Assembly (NCBI GenBank): GCA_022841345.1 | Contig: JALHRR010000035.1 | Coordinates: 1 to 39,135, forward strand | Direction: 5' to 3' | DNA length: 39,135 nt | Origin: Saprospiraceae bacterium | Lineage (GTDB): Bacteria; Bacteroidota; Bacteroidia; Chitinophagales; Saprospiraceae | Notes under the pieces: generated by a model | Told to the model about the DNA's origin: nothing | What the model saw: only the letters and a program-made list of their open reading frames with translations | Database searches by the model: none | Position numbers and translations under genes: made by a program | Part shown: positions 38,955-39,135 of the stretch, piece after piece | How positions within the stretch are numbered: position 1 is the stretch's first letter | How the letters are laid out: each line of letters opens with the position of its first letter

Positions 38955-39135
38955 GATCTGGAATTAGGAGGTGAAAAAAGTTGTGGTTTTGTTGTCAGGA
39001 ATTGTTCATCTTATCACTGTGCAGGCCTGATGGCCGGGAATACCTTGAGAAGCAATTGATATAGCTTTTCAGGTCTTCCTCAGATGATTCTCTCTTTTGA
39101 CTTTGGCAGCGGGAAGGGTAATGCTTTGAATGGAG
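38955..39135. other. Upstream region of the outer-membrane gene, right edge
   Basis: 181 nt. The stretch before the ATG (38955-39000) is presumably its leader; AGGAGG-like sequence lies on the opposite strand only. No TAnnTTTG box on the minus strand. All three minus-strand frames are open at the right edge for 18 to 45 codons, so the end of another gene may enter here, but none is recognisable. Confidence 0.5.

Noticed and set aside
39001-39135. C-terminal end of a gene entering from the right edge on the minus strand
   Set aside because: All three frames are open for only 18-45 codons and none resembles a known protein, so no frame can be chosen.

Overview
The window looks like a Bacteroidota chromosome segment, probably from the Saprospiria/Cytophagia/Chitinophagia side of the phylum. 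The grounds are eight roughly 800-residue double-FtsX ABC permeases of the kind common there, a LytTR response regulator paired with a HisKA_2-type kinase, an outer-membrane beta-barrel protein with a carboxypeptidase-regulatory-like N-domain, a GxxExxY protein, A-rich leaders without clear Shine-Dalgarno sites, and a few boxes matching the Bacteroidota -7 element TAnnTTTG. No rRNA, tRNA, CRISPR array, insertion sequence or phage gene was seen.

Layout. 1-123 is the start of a truncated unknown gene and 326-808 encodes a YdeI/OmpD-associated (DUF1905-type) protein. From 25681 down to 1167, all on the minus strand, lies one very large tripartite ABC export locus. In transcription order it is: membrane fusion protein, canonical ATPase, a small membrane-protein ORF, eight consecutive permeases (here P8 to P1), a second ATPase with altered motifs, and a TolC-family outer-membrane channel. 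Most permease junctions are 11-12 nt. Two spacers full of repeats break the run: one between the fusion protein and the first ATPase, one between P1 and the second ATPase. A long hairpin with a U-rich tail sits between the first ATPase and P8.

From about 26 kb to 28.5 kb come small accessory genes: a GxxExxY protein flanked by AGGAT-type repeats, two small unknown genes, a 53-codon remnant resembling the N-terminus of a HigA-type antitoxin, and an unknown 210-residue protein. From 28.8 kb on lie a 1513-residue secreted protein (two AbfB-like beta-trefoil domains bracketing a bulb-lectin repeat array and a jelly-roll-like domain), a TPR-containing histidine kinase with its LytTR regulator, and a convergent outer-membrane beta-barrel (TonB-receptor-like) gene.

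How the parts work together. The ABC locus is built as a MacAB-TolC-like exporter. One fusion protein and one outer-membrane channel would have to be shared by eight permeases and two ATPases; the substrates cannot be read from the sequence. The secreted lectin-like protein and the beta-barrel protein are surface functions, and the kinase/regulator pair between them is a candidate, unproven, regulator.

The least expected structure is in the spacers. Most of the larger ones contain short tandem arrays with a 7-nt period, each array using a different heptamer. Many are joined or ended by the octamer GAACAGCC (reverse GGCTGTTC), and they are accompanied by perfect palindromes around CCCCAAAGCTTTGGGG. 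This shared architecture with different words at each site is the most promising undescribed feature of the window.
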